Shown here: piece after piece, positions 32,986 through 33,128 of the stretch
Layout: the number at the start of each line of letters is the position of its first letter
Numbering within the stretch: the first letter of the stretch is position 1
Source: Deltaproteobacteria bacterium
Lineage (GTDB): Bacteria; Desulfobacterota; Syntrophia; Syntrophales; UBA6807
Direction of reading: 5' to 3'
Assembly: GCA_011056835.1 (NCBI GenBank)
Contig: DSDU01000125.1
Span: forward strand, 1-33,128
Length of the DNA stretch: 33,128 bases
Notes under the pieces: model-generated
The model's input: the letters and a program-made list of their open reading frames with translations, nothing else
Database searches by the model: none
Told to the model about the DNA's origin: nothing
Position numbers and translations under genes: made by a program

Positions 32986-33128
32986 TGCCCATACAATCAA
33001 AGGATATGCGATCACGTAAAAGGTTGCTGAAGGAAATTGAGATCACATTGCTGGTCAGATCACACGGGTCCAACAGTCATTATTGCTTTTTTATCAGACA
33101 ATATTACCTAAAATCCATTAATTAGAGC

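Noticed and set aside
1-33128. CRISPR arrays, insertion sequences with terminal repeats, rRNA genes, phage genes
   Set aside because: No regularly spaced repeats, transposase, integrase or rRNA sequence was found.

Overview
The window looks like chromosomal DNA from a Gram-negative anaerobe, most probably a deltaproteobacterium (Desulfobacterota). The support is a four-subunit 2-oxoacid:ferredoxin oxidoreductase with dedicated flavoprotein partners, a two-subunit class I fumarase, the order tadA - two tRNA-Ser - SRP RNA - dnaX - ybaB - recR, and envelope genes (TonB-like, LolA-like, RND, beta-barrel). This placement is inference from gene content; no species is claimed.

Layout. 1-387: mostly non-coding, with a hairpin and one doubtful 55-codon frame. 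388-1994 (+): a Na+/phosphate cotransporter whose membrane part and PhoU-like part are two overlapping genes. 2070-8769 (-): a complete phosphate operon read pstS-pstC-pstA-pstB-phoU-phoR-phoB, with two good Pho-box candidates upstream of pstS and a large hairpin between pstS and pstC. 9326-10207 (-): a TPR protein. 10539-13853 (-): an accessory segment lying between that TPR gene and a tRNA-Asn gene. It holds a methyltransferase and a run of decayed genes carrying in-frame stop codons, a gene-gene fusion and a frameshift, and its spacing resembles integron cassettes. 14060-14135 (-): tRNA-Asn(GTT) with a terminator. 14280-20008 (-): porG-porD-porA-porB, then a NuoF/GltD-like flavoprotein and a NuoG-like iron-sulfur protein, behind a recognisable promoter. 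20184-24257 (-): fumarase beta and alpha, recR, ybaB, dnaX. 24316-25151 (-): SRP RNA, tRNA-Ser(GGA), tRNA-Ser(CGA), tadA. 25410-27426 (+): a TonB-like protein and an MFS transporter. 27609-32924 (+): a probable envelope export module made of a LolA-like periplasmic protein, an RND/MMPL permease with a cyclic-nucleotide-binding domain fused to its C-terminus, and an outer-membrane beta-barrel, ending in a strong terminator.

How the parts work together. Two phosphate uptake systems stand tail to tail: the ABC system PstSCAB with its PhoU/PhoR/PhoB control genes, and a Na+-driven carrier. The por block oxidises or makes a 2-oxoacid with ferredoxin and probably exchanges electrons with NAD(P)H through the two accessory iron-sulfur/flavin proteins. 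Fumarase next door fits an anaerobic C4-acid pathway. The 11-14 kb segment is the clearest sign of horizontal transfer and decay. The RND-cNMP fusion is the most unusual intact protein.
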